Below are positions 26,901-36,907 of a stretch of 64,000 nucleotides of DNA, one piece after another. The DNA lies in contig NC_064770.1 of assembly GCF_011397635.1 (NCBI RefSeq), positions 28,847,603 to 28,911,602 on the forward strand, written 5' to 3'. The notes below the pieces were generated by a model that did no database searches, was not told where the DNA came from, and worked only from the letters and a program-made list of their open reading frames with translations. The stretch comes from Epinephelus fuscoguttatus. Its lineage: Eukaryota > Chordata > Actinopteri > Perciformes > Serranidae. Each line of letters starts with the position of its first letter. The stretch's first letter is position 1. The position numbers and the translations under genes were made by a program.

Positions 26901-29772
26901 TGCTGTAATGGAACTAGGTGGCACTCAGCTTATGCTCAACTGCACCACCTCTTATATCACTGCACAGAAGGAAGCGTGTATCTACTCATGAATGAGATGC
27001 CTGTGCTTGTGATAGCGCAAGATGTAAACATTAATGCCGTCCTCTTTGGCTGAGCTGTGACATTAGCTAACTCAGTGATGCTCGGTGAGCTAATAGTAGA
27101 TGCATGCTTCCTTCTGTGCGTTGATACGGTTGGCGAGTATGTCCACCAGGTGTGTGGGTGAAAAATAGTACATTAAACTGCACAAAAAAGGGTCTCTTGA
27201 TTATCTTGAGTGACCGGGTCATGATGTCTGAACAGAGACATTGATGTTTTTGGCGCTTTGAGCATGACAAGCTGAGTACCATGTAGTTACATTATACTTG
27301 AGAAATGCAGACATCTCTACGGCTGTTATCTCCAACACTCCAACTCACACCAAACAATCTAGACTGACAAATAGCACTACAGGTAAGAGGGAAAATATTT
27401 ATTTTTGATTTTGGGGTGAACTGTCACTTTAATGCTTGGTGTTTTGCCAACCCAACACAAAAAAAGATGAATTAAGCTGACTGGAAATCAATTAAAAAAT
27501 TTAAAGATGTTGTTGTCTCTATAGACTGACTTGGCCCAGGTTCAGTATTGTCTTCATCATTCTTGTCTTTGGCACCCTGCCTGTTGACCTGCTTCCAGCG
27601 TGTAAAATGGTGTGCCAATGTTAAGCCTTTGTCTCCAGTTTCCTGCCTCCATTCTTATTTTGCAGCCGTACCTGAGGCCAGCATTCATAAATTTCCTGCA
27701 GTCATCAAGTACCTAGTAGTTTCCTGCAGTACCTAGTAGTTTCCTGCAGTCAACAAATATCTATCGTCCTCTGCCACCAACTGATCTACACTTCTTCAAA
27801 CTCCAAACCTACCTCAAATATATCATCAGACTACTTTACATGTTGTTATTTGGGTCTCATTCTGAAGACTCTGTGAGGCTGGAGTGTCTACATACAAACA
27901 GCTTTCTTTGATTTTGACTTCTTTGATTGGACGACTCTCACCATCATGATCCTCCTTCTTCTTGTTCTTTCTGCTTCTCTTTTTCCTCCTTTGGTTGAGA
28001 ATAGTCTGGGCCTCAGCTGTCTGCTGCAAGCGTGCCATGAATCGCTCCACATCGTCAAAGCAGTGATTCATAATCTCCTGAAGAAAGATACAGTTTTAGT
28101 CAGAGTGACTTATAGAAAGTTGTTTTAATGGTTTAACAGTTCATATCACGGGTGATTAGTGAGTCAAACAGCACACAAAAAGGCAAAACTAAAAAGCTGA
28201 CATATTTTTCTGCATTCATTGTAAGGTATCCAAACACATATGTACCCCATCCAATACAGCAGCCCTGCAAAAGATATATTTGTAATACTTATAGTGCCAA
28301 GTATGAGTGTATGAAAGAGGCGTTGATTTATGCGCAATCCTCTACGGTGTTCCTTATATTGGGTCCACCTAGTGGAACATCAACAGCCATAGGAATCTCT
28401 TATCAAATGCAATCAAACACAACAGCATCACCACAAACTATAGCCTTGAATGTCATCAATGTTTTAAATGCTGTCCTTCATATCTGTGATAACCAAGTGG
28501 CAACCTTCAGGGTCCTTGAATGACCACTTGAGGCTGATTCCGGAAGAGGAGCAGTAAAGACCGAGAAAAGAAGAACTCCAACCTCTTGTGCAAATATGGT
28601 CACTCCTGGCTCCAAAAAACAAGATGACAATGGCCAACATTCCAAACAGGCTTCAAAATGGGAGTCCACAAACCAGTTGGTGATGTCACGGTGGCTACGT
28701 CCATTACTTTAAACAGTACGTGGTGACAACTCTCTTCAATAGGCTCTCGTTCCAGTGTCATTTCCCTGAATTTGGCAGTACATCTATCCAGTCTAGTGTG
28801 AGGCAGCCCAGGACCTCCCCATCCAGCTTCTTTGCCTGCAAGAGGGTCTGAGACCAGCCACTGAGATGAGCGTCCCTGAGGCGCCACTTCTTACCATTTG
28901 TACAGAAATTATTGTATGTGTAAACTGTTGTATCAGTCAGGTCTTAGCTTATGACAGTGAAATGAACATTAAATCCACAGCAATAGCTCTGGTGGACAAA
29001 ACTTAGGACATCCAAGGCGACATTGTGCTGTGTGATAAAACTGTGTATTTTAGAGTGGCCTTAATTGTGACCAGTCCAAGGCACACCTATGGAGTAATCG
29101 TGCTGTTTAATCAGCATCTTGATATGCCACACCTGTCAGGTGGATGGATTATGTAATATGTTGCCAAAGTGCTTACCAACATGGATTTAAACAAATTTTT
29201 GAACAAAATTTGAGAGAACTAAGCCTTGTGTGCGTGTAGAAAAAAATTATTAGATCTTTAATTGAAGCCAAAACAAATGTGTTGCATTTATATTTCAACT
29301 TAAAGTCTAAAATAACTAACATCCTGTACATTTCTTTTTATATTATGAACATCATATGCATGACATATTTTATATAAACATTTTGATGTCCTTTATATAT
29401 TAAAAATTCTTATTGATTTCTTGTAAATTATTCATGTGGATACATACCACTTCTCTCTCTGCATTAAGTAGAGATGTATGATTTGACTCCCCACTGGCAC
29501 CATTCTCTGGGCAGAGGAAGAACAAAGTCATTCAAGCAAACTAGGACATAATATGTAACGTGGGTAGCAAGCAGCAGGATAATACATCTTTGTGGCAGCA
29601 GCACATGTTCATGCATATATGTATATATACATTAGGCAGATGAATATACAGTACCCTTGCCAAAACCTGTGTAGGTGGGCAGACCAGCAGGAGCGGGCTG
29701 CTGTCCTGGAATTATCATGACTCTGACACCTGAATGCTTTCTGGGGACCACCGGAGGCGGTGATTTAGACAT
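20943..29772 (-). CDS. eps8l1: EPS8-like protein 1, PTB-less form
   Basis: Minus-strand exons in coding order: 29772-29655, 29506-29448, 28077-27942, 26170-26082, 25984-25910, 25834-25686, 25584-25387, 24375-24267, 24166-24026, 23864-23723, 22615-22453, 21967-21835, 21029-20943 (TGA). They total 1599 nt, 532 aa, all phases consistent. EPS8-family proteins link receptor tyrosine kinase signalling to Rac activation and actin capping/bundling at the plasma membrane. Seen: a Pro-rich start [13 protein letters not shown]; a conserved [10 protein letters not shown] block with a following basic run [12 protein letters not shown] (residues ~60-100); an SH3 domain at ~286-340 ([38 protein letters not shown]); and a C-terminal SAM-like effector at ~440-505 ([22 protein letters not shown]). 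The tail [10 protein letters not shown] resembles EPS8L1 most. The PTB domain usual in the family is absent, and the first Met follows an acceptor directly, so a missing upstream coding exon is possible. Introns hold MITEs. Confidence 0.92.
21740..21820 (+). mobile_element. 3' tail of a fish non-LTR retrotransposon
   Basis: CAGTTTCTCCCTGTTTCCCT-GGGGATCAATAAATTCTGAA-TCTGAA is the characteristic 3' end of a widespread fish LINE (L2-like), with a decayed TCTGA-type tail. Only the tail is present, as expected for a 5'-truncated insertion. It lies in eps8l1 just downstream of a splice donor. Confidence 0.55.
23066..23580 (+). mobile_element. TTAA-flanked MITE, family A, copy 1
   Basis: Begins TTAAAGGTCCAGTGAGTAGG and ends TCTTACACTGAACCTTTGA, imperfect inverted repeats of each other. 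It is internally similar to the copy at 29951-30495 (for example the CATGGAG-CGCCATGTTTACTGCCATG region). It lies within an eps8l1 intron. Confidence 0.7.
26764..27432. mobile_element. MITE with about 50-base inverted repeats and TTAA flanks
   Basis: The left end starts TTAAAGAGACAGTTCAACCC and the right end closes GGGGTGAACTGTCACTTTAA. Similarity between the inverted ends continues through a CTCTTACCT string and the CAATCTAGACTG region. TTAA stands at both ends. It lies in eps8l1 intron 3 and has no coding capacity. Confidence 0.75.
28640..28720. repeat. Fragment of a dispersed fish repeat
   Basis: The phrase GTTGGTGATGTCACGGTGG-CTACGTCCATTAC is a motif I recognise from a very common teleost interspersed repeat. 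Only a fragment is present, in eps8l1 intron 2. The boundaries are approximate. Confidence 0.4.
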
Positions 29773-29950
29773 CTGTTGTGTGTGGATGCAGACAGTGAAA
29801 GTAAAATTAGGCGTATACTGTACAGACAACAGGGATAATGGTCAGATATTTTTTTTCTAGGTAAATGTTTACTGTTATTTATATTTCCAACACCTCATTT
29901 CCTGTTTCTTGGGAAAAGTAATATCCATCTATACATCATCTCATTATTAC

Positions 29951-30495
29951 TTAAAGGTCCAGTGTGTAGGATTTGGGGGGATATATTGCAGGAATGGAAC
30001 ATAATACAATAAGTAAATTTTCATTTGTGTATAATCACCTGAAAATAAGAATCATTGTGTTTTTGTTACCTGAAAATGAGCTGTTTATATCTACATTGGG
30101 AGAAGGTCCTTGTCCATGGAGTCCGCCATGTTCACTGCCATGTTTTTACAGTAGCTCAGAACAGATAAACAAAAGACTGGCTCTAGAAAGGGCCATTTGC
30201 GTTTCTGGCATTTTCACATCAGCCACCATAGTTGGAGGCCTGTCTGCGACAAGCAGTGTCCGAAATGTGTAATGTAATACTGCTTTATTAATTTTTTTTT
30301 TCCCGGTTGAAATCACCTCTACGTTTGTTTTGGAAAGAAGAGACCTCTGCAGATAATTCAGCTCCCGGTTAAAACCTCCTGAACAATGAACACTGAAGGA
30401 ATTCTAACCGGGAGAAGTTTCCGCTGTTTATACTGTGCAATTCTCATTGCTATGTGCCACTATATCCCCATCAGTCTTGCACACTGGACCTTTAA
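29951..30495 (+). mobile_element. TTAA-flanked MITE, family A, copy 2 (best preserved)
   Basis: Starts TTAAAGGTCCAGTGTGTAGG and ends TGCACACTGGACCTTTAA; the inverted repeats match over about 20 bases. It is 545 bp long and its outermost TTAA is a likely piggyBac-type target site duplication. It lies just upstream of the first eps8l1 coding exon. Confidence 0.8.
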
Positions 30496-31148
30496 TGTGA
30501 GTCACCCTGCAACTTAAATTATCATATATATGTTTTTACTTTTCTAACTAGACTAGTCTACACATGTAATGTGAAAGTTTTTGATAAACTTTGAGCAAAA
30601 CAAACTCATCTTGACCTAATCTGGACATTGTCAAAAAATGATAAATGAGAGTTCAATATTGCGGCATTCCCCAAGATGATTGTAAGAATGCCAAGTATCC
30701 ACCACACTCTTACGCTTGCATGCAGTGACAGTGACAGATGCACACGACAGGAAAAACCACTGTCATCAGGTGCATGGTATGCAGATGACACAACCTCTAA
30801 AACACGGTAAAAAAAAAAAAAAGAAACACAAGCAGCTGAGTATAAAACTTTGTGCTGTGCAATCACATTGCAGCTTAGTTCTTTTTTTAGTTTAACATAT
30901 AATTTCCTCCTCTTCCAACATATTGATGCAGCAGTGTCTACTGCATGAACTATTTCAAGCATTAACAATTGTCATAAAATGCATATTGCACAGACAAAGC
31001 CTTTCTTGCAGTTAGAAATCACGAAATACTCAAATGTATCAAGATGAAGTGAAGGTGCGTCAAGCATCTCCTAAGCAACATATAAATGACACAAACTATC
31101 CTTCCTACAACAGGTGCACCTGTCTCTCTAACCCTCTCAATCACACAA

Positions 31149-31150
<2 letters not shown>

Positions 31151-31182
<32 letters not shown>
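31151..31182. repeat. (AC)n microsatellite
   Basis: Uninterrupted AC dinucleotide run of about 16 units. Confidence 0.95.
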
Positions 31183-31184
<2 letters not shown>

Positions 31185-31413
31185 TTTACACAAAGTTAAA
31201 ACATAGAATACATCACTTTACCTTTTATTGTGGTTTGAGTCTTTAAAAAAGGCACAGAGACCAATCCTGGTGCTGAGCTGTTGGAGCACTGAGCTTAGCT
31301 GTTTACACGAGGACGTCCCACATTCTCGAGATATGCAGAAACAGGAAAAACAAGTCTGGCTTTCCTTTCGTAGTTAATCTGTGTTGCTTTCACTCTCCCC
31401 TGATCCGCTGATA

Positions 31414-31428
31414 CAGACAGACAGACAG

Positions 31429-31460
<32 letters not shown>

Positions 31461-31468
31461 ACACACAT
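31414..31468. repeat. (GACA)n-(CA)n compound microsatellite
   Basis: Several CAGA/GACA units are followed by a long CA run with one CATA interruption. The minus-strand ORF through it is a low-complexity artefact. Confidence 0.9.
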
Positions 31469-31853
31469 GCTCCCTCCCTCCCATTCCTCTCTCTGCATCT
31501 TTGTGAGCTTCTCCTTCCTTATGACAGGCATTTCTTTCAACAACTGCCCGTGGCTTGTGCCAAAGGGCCTAATGTGATCTGCAACACATGCCATTCCAGA
31601 AATGTAATGCAGTCTTCCTCGTACTCCCCACCTCCACAAATTCATTGACATCAAGTTTCATTCGAGACTAGGCCAGGGTGAGTCTCAGAGGTGACAAGGG
31701 TAATTAAAAGTTCAAAGTAAGAAATGTCAATAAAAAGAAGTTAAAGATTTGAATGCAATTTTTTTTATTTGGCAAAGGAGAAAGTGTATTAAGTTGGCTA
31801 AACTAATTTGATTAGAATATTCCTTCACATTTATGGTCATAGGACCACCTATA

Positions 31854-31943
31854 CCAGGGGTAGGCAACCTGCAGCTCCAGAGCATAAGGATCAGTTATGT
31901 TTTTGTTGCTTTTGATACTAAAGGTTGCACACCACTGACCTAT
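31854..31943. mobile_element. hAT-like terminal fragments
   Basis: CCAGGGGTAGGCAACCTGCA at the left and a roughly inverted GGTTGCACACCACTGACCTA at the right are typical ends of a deleted vertebrate hAT element. The two ends are nearly joined, leaving about 90 bp. Confidence 0.55.
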
Positions 31944-33077
31944 AATGTTCAGGAGGAAAATAACAGATCAGATCAAACAGTCTGAGAGCTCTGGTAACTT
32001 TTTAAGTTCTTTATGAATATAGATTGGGTTATGTTCAGTATGTTTGCAATAACAGACAGGGAGAGTACATTAAAGGATAGGTGAGAAGGTGTAGATAAGG
32101 ATGTTGGCAAAACATTAAATATCTGACTTCTGATATGCAGAATTTTTTTTTTTTTTGGTACACTGTAGCAGTGTTGGCTCATGCAATCCTCAGCAGTTTG
32201 ACAGATGTATGTTGAATTAATTAGCAACTGCACAGTAGATATTAGAGAGTGTGAAAGTGTGTATTTTTCAGAAAAAGCTTTGTCAAGTACAAGTCAAGTC
32301 AAGTCAAGTACACACAACTTGGGTAGATGTTATTTTTCCATGAAGGATTTGCTTTCTACTAAACATTTAAGGATGATGTTTCCATCATAATTTCAACAAC
32401 TCTCAGCCAAAGTCACAAAGATACTGTAGGTGAGACACTCCTGGATACAACGAAAGCAGGTAAGGACATGATGCCGGGGAAAACTAAGCAGTTGGTGCAC
32501 AGTGACACCAACTGGTAGTTAAGGGTCAGACTCCATCTGTCCCTGCAGCTCTCCTTGTGTGTGACTGTTGCACAGGTGGTTGTAAACAGGTGTTCACACT
32601 GAAAATCAAAGACCCTATGGGATTAGCAAGTGTAGAGGAGAACAGAGTTGCCACACAACCGCAGGCACAGTAGATTCATCTCAATGCTTCGTGCTCTCAG
32701 CATGTTGTTACAAAAGGCCACAAGTTTTGGCACTGCACCATACCGAAGACATTCACTGCTGTGCCATTCACAAAAGAATGCAGTGGAGGTGCCACTGCTG
32801 ACACTGCACTGTAAGCTTCTAGCATCCAAGTATCTAATTTCTATTTTGTTTTGTTACAACATGATAAGTAAAAAGGCTTTGCAGCTTTGCGGAAATTGTA
32901 GGGATTTGGTTAGCAGTGCACTGCAGTTTACTTTACAGCCACTTCTATCTCTTAGTCTTTCTCCTGGTGTTTCAGATCTTGTTTTGACTTTGCAACATTT
33001 TGGACCATGAAATTAGTTTACTGGTAGGGTTTCATACTTGGTAATCATCTTCAGGGGAGCTGCTCCGCTACTTAGAG

Positions 33078-33874
33078 CAGTGGCTCTCAACCAGGGGTCC
33101 TTGAGAGAAATGCAGTAGGTCCTCTGACAGTGGGGAATAGTTTATTTCCACTATCTAATTAAGCCCAGTGTGAGTAAAAGACATGAGAGTTATTATTCTT
33201 GTAGTAAAGATTTCTATTTTTCTTTATTTTGACACTACTTTTCCTCACTTACCTCACTTCCTTTACCTCACTTCCTTTCCTCCCCTTTCGGCAATTGGTT
33301 CCTTTCACTCTTTGTTCACTCATTAACCTGACTGACTTCACTTGCTCGCACCTACATAAACCCTGAACACCATTGCACTCATTCTTTCTTCATCATCCCA
33401 TGGGGTGGCAGTGCTGGTAAGCAGTTTATTTCTCTTTAGTTTATCCTGTATGTTATTAGCTCAACTTTGAGCATTATTTTCCCTTTATTAAGATGAACGT
33501 TTTTCTAATTTTACTGAAGTTCTAATTTTTTATTTGTTTCTTTCAGATTCAAACCCATGTGACTTTGCTCCCTCCTTTGTTTAACTGCAGTTTGAGTTTT
33601 GGAAATAAACCTTTGTGTTCAAAGAGAGTTTCAGTGACGACTGCATTCTGATGATAGTAGACCTCTACTTCTGGACCTCTACTTCTGAACCTCCTCCTCC
33701 TACCCAGTTATCTCCTCCACTGTAGTTGACAATATAATCTGGTCTGAATAATATCTAACAACCAAACAAATTTAGATGGAGGTCCCTGAAGCAAAACCTT
33801 ATCATATGTGGGTCTGTGACCTAATGTGTATCAATTTTAGGGGTCCTTGACACAACAAAGTCTGAAAACCTCTG
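33078..33874. mobile_element. Non-autonomous hAT-like element
   Basis: The left end is CAGTGGCTCTCAACCAGGGG and the right end GAAAACCTCTG, imperfect inverted repeats. Flanking ACTTAGAG and GTTTAGAG look like a diverged 8-bp target duplication. The interior includes a segment with ATAAA-type and AATAAA signals (33350-33610) that could be a second, nested retroelement remnant. No intact ORF. Confidence 0.55.
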
Positions 33875-35439
33875 GTTTAGAGGATCCAGTGTTGGCTATA
33901 GAATAAAACTTTATATGAAAGGAAAATTTTCTCGGCAGCTGCCCTTACCTGGCATGAATTAATGCTAGACTTCTCAAGCTAGTTCTTGGCCAATGAGTCA
34001 AGCAGTCTGCTGAAATGACATTTTGTCCTGTGTTTAAATGTAACTAATGGAGAGCAATTCAGCATTTACAGTACTACTGTTGATATTAAACACATAACTT
34101 TGAGCAACAACAGGTCTCATCCCAGCAGCCCAAGAGCTTTGCCATAGATCTCCACAATTAGTTTAGGATTTACTGTACCACTGTGAGCCTTGAATTCATT
34201 CCAAGCTTTGACTTACACAGGGACACTCATAATCTGCATCCCATAAGAAGGAATGTGTAGCTGCTGCAGCGTCGTTATGTACACAGTAGGGGGGACACTC
34301 TTATCCATGCCCTTGCCCTCCATGTATTTGGTGGGAAAAGTTGCCTGTATCACCTGCCTGTATAAAGAATAAGACCTAGATGTTACAAAAATAGGCAAAC
34401 ATGCACATCAGGGGGCTCATGTTACATATCTATGCTTTTTATGTGTCCAGTGTGTCCTATGAATTTCTGAAAATAAATAACCCCAGGGGGTTCTTTAATA
34501 GCAACTGAAAAATCTGGACTCATAGGGCAGATTTCAGGGACCATGTAAGCGTTAGTGCAAATTATGGATTCCTGAAACATTAATTTGTGCAAGTATGTAG
34601 GGTCATCTTGGTACATTTTGTCCACTGGGGGGAGTGCACATTTTCCTGGCATTCAGCAGCCAGTAATACTAACATGTTGAGGTCAGCGGAGTAAAATGAA
34701 AAGCTTGCTTTCAATGCTAGTGTTTCATATACCATTCTTTAGTGCCATTATTTTTTTCTTTTGCCGACTTGACTTTATTTGTAGTACAGATTTTTCAATT
34801 AAGACTATTGCTTCAGTTTTTGAGAGCTATTTTTTTAAGATCTTTTATCAGTTGACTGTACAATGAGTAAGGGGTGATGACTTCACACAGAGCATCTCTT
34901 TGACTCAGCAATTGTTTGACAGCCACTTTGCAGGTTAGAATTTTACAAATGATCGAGTAAGTTCGTATAAGCATCCATATACTTCCTCAGAGTCTTACCC
35001 CGCTGTATGGGACCATCTTGGATAGGGATTGTTTTTGCTTCAGATACTTCAGTAGCCACATCATCACATTCTGAGGAGAATAATATTGTGCAATATGCGT
35101 GCAATATTTGTAAAATTTTAATTAAACTGTAGGGCCCTTAACACATTATTGGTTGATCTGATTATTGATTTGTAAAACTGTATCATTTTTAAATATTTTC
35201 TTTTGTGCAGTACTTTTGAGTGCTGGTTATTTTTACTGTTGCTTAAGATGTGTTTAAGAAATATGATACTTATGATATGATACATTTTTTAGTAATAAAG
35301 GTAAGTAATAAATAGAATGTGTGTTCAAAACTTAAGCACTGGTTCCCAACTCAGGGGTCCTGACCCCACTAGGAGTCACCAATGCTGTATGCAGGGGTGT
35401 GAGAAAACATCTTAAAAATATACAGTAGGCCTATACCTT

Positions 35440-35950
35440 AGCAGTGCTGGACAGTCGTGGTGAAAAGGGAGCTGAGCCAGAAGGCAAAGCTTTCGGTCTA
35501 CTGGTCCATCTACGTCCCACCCCTCACCTATGGTCATGAGCTCTGGGTAGTTACCGCAAGAATGAGATAGTGGATACGAGTGGCCGAAATGAGTTGCCTC
35601 CATGGGGTGGCTAGGCTCAGCCTTAGAGAAAGAGTGAGGTGAACATCTGGAGGGAGCTTAGAGTAGAGCCACTGCTCCTTTGCATTGAAAGGGGTCTGTT
35701 CAGGTGGTCTGGGCATCTGGGCACCTGCCGTTGAATGTGTTCCGGGCACGTTCCGCTGGTAGGAGGCCCCAGGGCAGACCCTGAACATGCTGGAGGGATT
35801 ACATATCTCATCTGGCCTGGGAACACCTTGGGGTCCCTCAGGAGGAGCTGAAAAGCGTTGCTGGGAGAGGGAGGTCTGGGGTGCTTTGCTTGGCCTGCTG
35901 CCCCCACGCCTGGATAAATGGATGGATGGATGGATGATGGATGGATGGAT
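35440..35950 (+). mobile_element. 3' end of a fish non-LTR retrotransposon with GGAT tail
   Basis: Plus-strand sequence encodes decayed remnants of the C-terminal part of a LINE reverse-transcriptase polyprotein (for example VYWSIYVPPLTYGHELW near 35495-35545), broken by in-frame stops and frameshifts. It ends in a (GGAT)n tail at 35918-35950. The minus-strand ORFs here are antisense shadows. It is a dead 5'-truncated copy. Confidence 0.75.
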
Positions 35951-36559
35951 ATTGTGCGAGAGAAAGAAGGGGGATAATAATATATTCCAGTTAGGTAAGA
36001 GTGAGGTAATCAGTGTACATGAGAGGCATGGGTGATGAATTGGTGACCAGGCCTCCAAAAATGCTAGAGCCGGCCTTGAGTGGCCAACTTTTTTTCTTCT
36101 TTAAAACCGACATGAATTAACTGGGTTAATGCTGCTGTGTTTGCTGATCTCACACAAATCCTGCTCAACTGCCTCTATTAAAGTTTTTCTTTCTTTTTCT
36201 CTCGCAACAAACAGTCCAGCCAGTGAGCTGACTGCTTGAGCTGATGGGAGTTATTTAGAATTTAATTGGGAGTTAATGTGCGCTAATTAGGCGCACAGCA
36301 TGCGCACTTTGCTGTGGGCTCTCGGGCAGTCACAGCCTTCAATTGAGCTGTATTAACGATGCAGTCAGCACCTGTACCCTAATTGCATGAATATACGCGC
36401 ATTTATATTTGGTGGCTTTTAAAATATCTTTTCTAAATGCAGTACAAAGCAGTACAGTGACTTGATCACATGCAGAGCTGACAGCTCTCTCCACAGCCTT
36501 CTGTATTTTGATAAATCTCCAAGCTCCACACACACACACACACAGAGTCACATCCAGCA

Positions 36560-36907
36560 GTGTGTACTTTCGTGTTGTCCAGCCCCGTTGAACGTTTTGG
36601 GTAGGAGCAGTTCAGCCCCCTCAGTCCTCCCATTGGCTCCATCTGTGGTAATTTCTCCTATATGTCCTCTTGGGTTTGCGACCACAGAGTTTGTTCCAGC
36701 GCAAGAAACGTGGCCGCAAGTTGTCAAAACTACCCGTTGGAGACTTTTCCCCCTGAGTAGATTGTACTTAGCAGCCTGACTTTTGGCGAAAGCAAATAAG
36801 GGAAAAGTTTAAAAGTAGCTTAGTGAGAAAGAGACAAAGTGACGAGCAGAGAAACTCACACCAGGACCTCTGGAAACTCTACTCCTATCTTGGACCGTGC
36901 TGTCAGC
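36560..36907 (+). promoter_or_regulatory. slc6a16 promoter and 5'UTR region
   Basis: Sequence upstream of the ATG at 36908 is more GC-balanced than its surroundings and contains an inverted CCAAT box (CCCATTGGCTCC near 36630). Exon 1 is mostly untranslated and ends with the start codon at a GTATGT donor. No TATA box is obvious and the transcription start is not determined. Confidence 0.4.

Larger units (their letters stand above)
29773..36559. other. Region between eps8l1 and slc6a16
   Basis: About 6.8 kb between the two divergent genes. It holds a family-A MITE (29951-30495), CA microsatellites (31151-31182 and 31414-31468), hAT-like relics (31854-31943 and 33078-33874), a LINE 3' end (35440-35950), and two minus-strand exon-like segments (34217-34357 and 34999-35070) discussed in the findings. 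A possible eps8l1 5' non-coding exon could end at a GTAAAG donor near 31220 on the minus strand, but this is weak. No PTB-domain exon was recognised. Confidence 0.5.

Noticed and set aside
28152-28523. 123-codon plus-strand ORF inside eps8l1 intron 2
   Set aside because: No recognisable domain, no promoter or splice context, and it overlaps dispersed repeat sequence.
31295-31654. 119-codon minus-strand ORF
   Set aside because: It runs through a CA microsatellite, giving VCVCVC residues, with no splice context or family resemblance.
34422-34652. 76-codon minus-strand ORF
   Set aside because: No splice sites, no recognised family, and it lies between two better exon candidates; probably chance.
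35534-36058. 174-codon minus-strand ORF, longest on that strand locally
   Set aside because: Antisense to a decayed LINE 3' end that is coding-like on the plus strand; it includes the GGAT repeat read as a Ser/Ile/His/Pro run.
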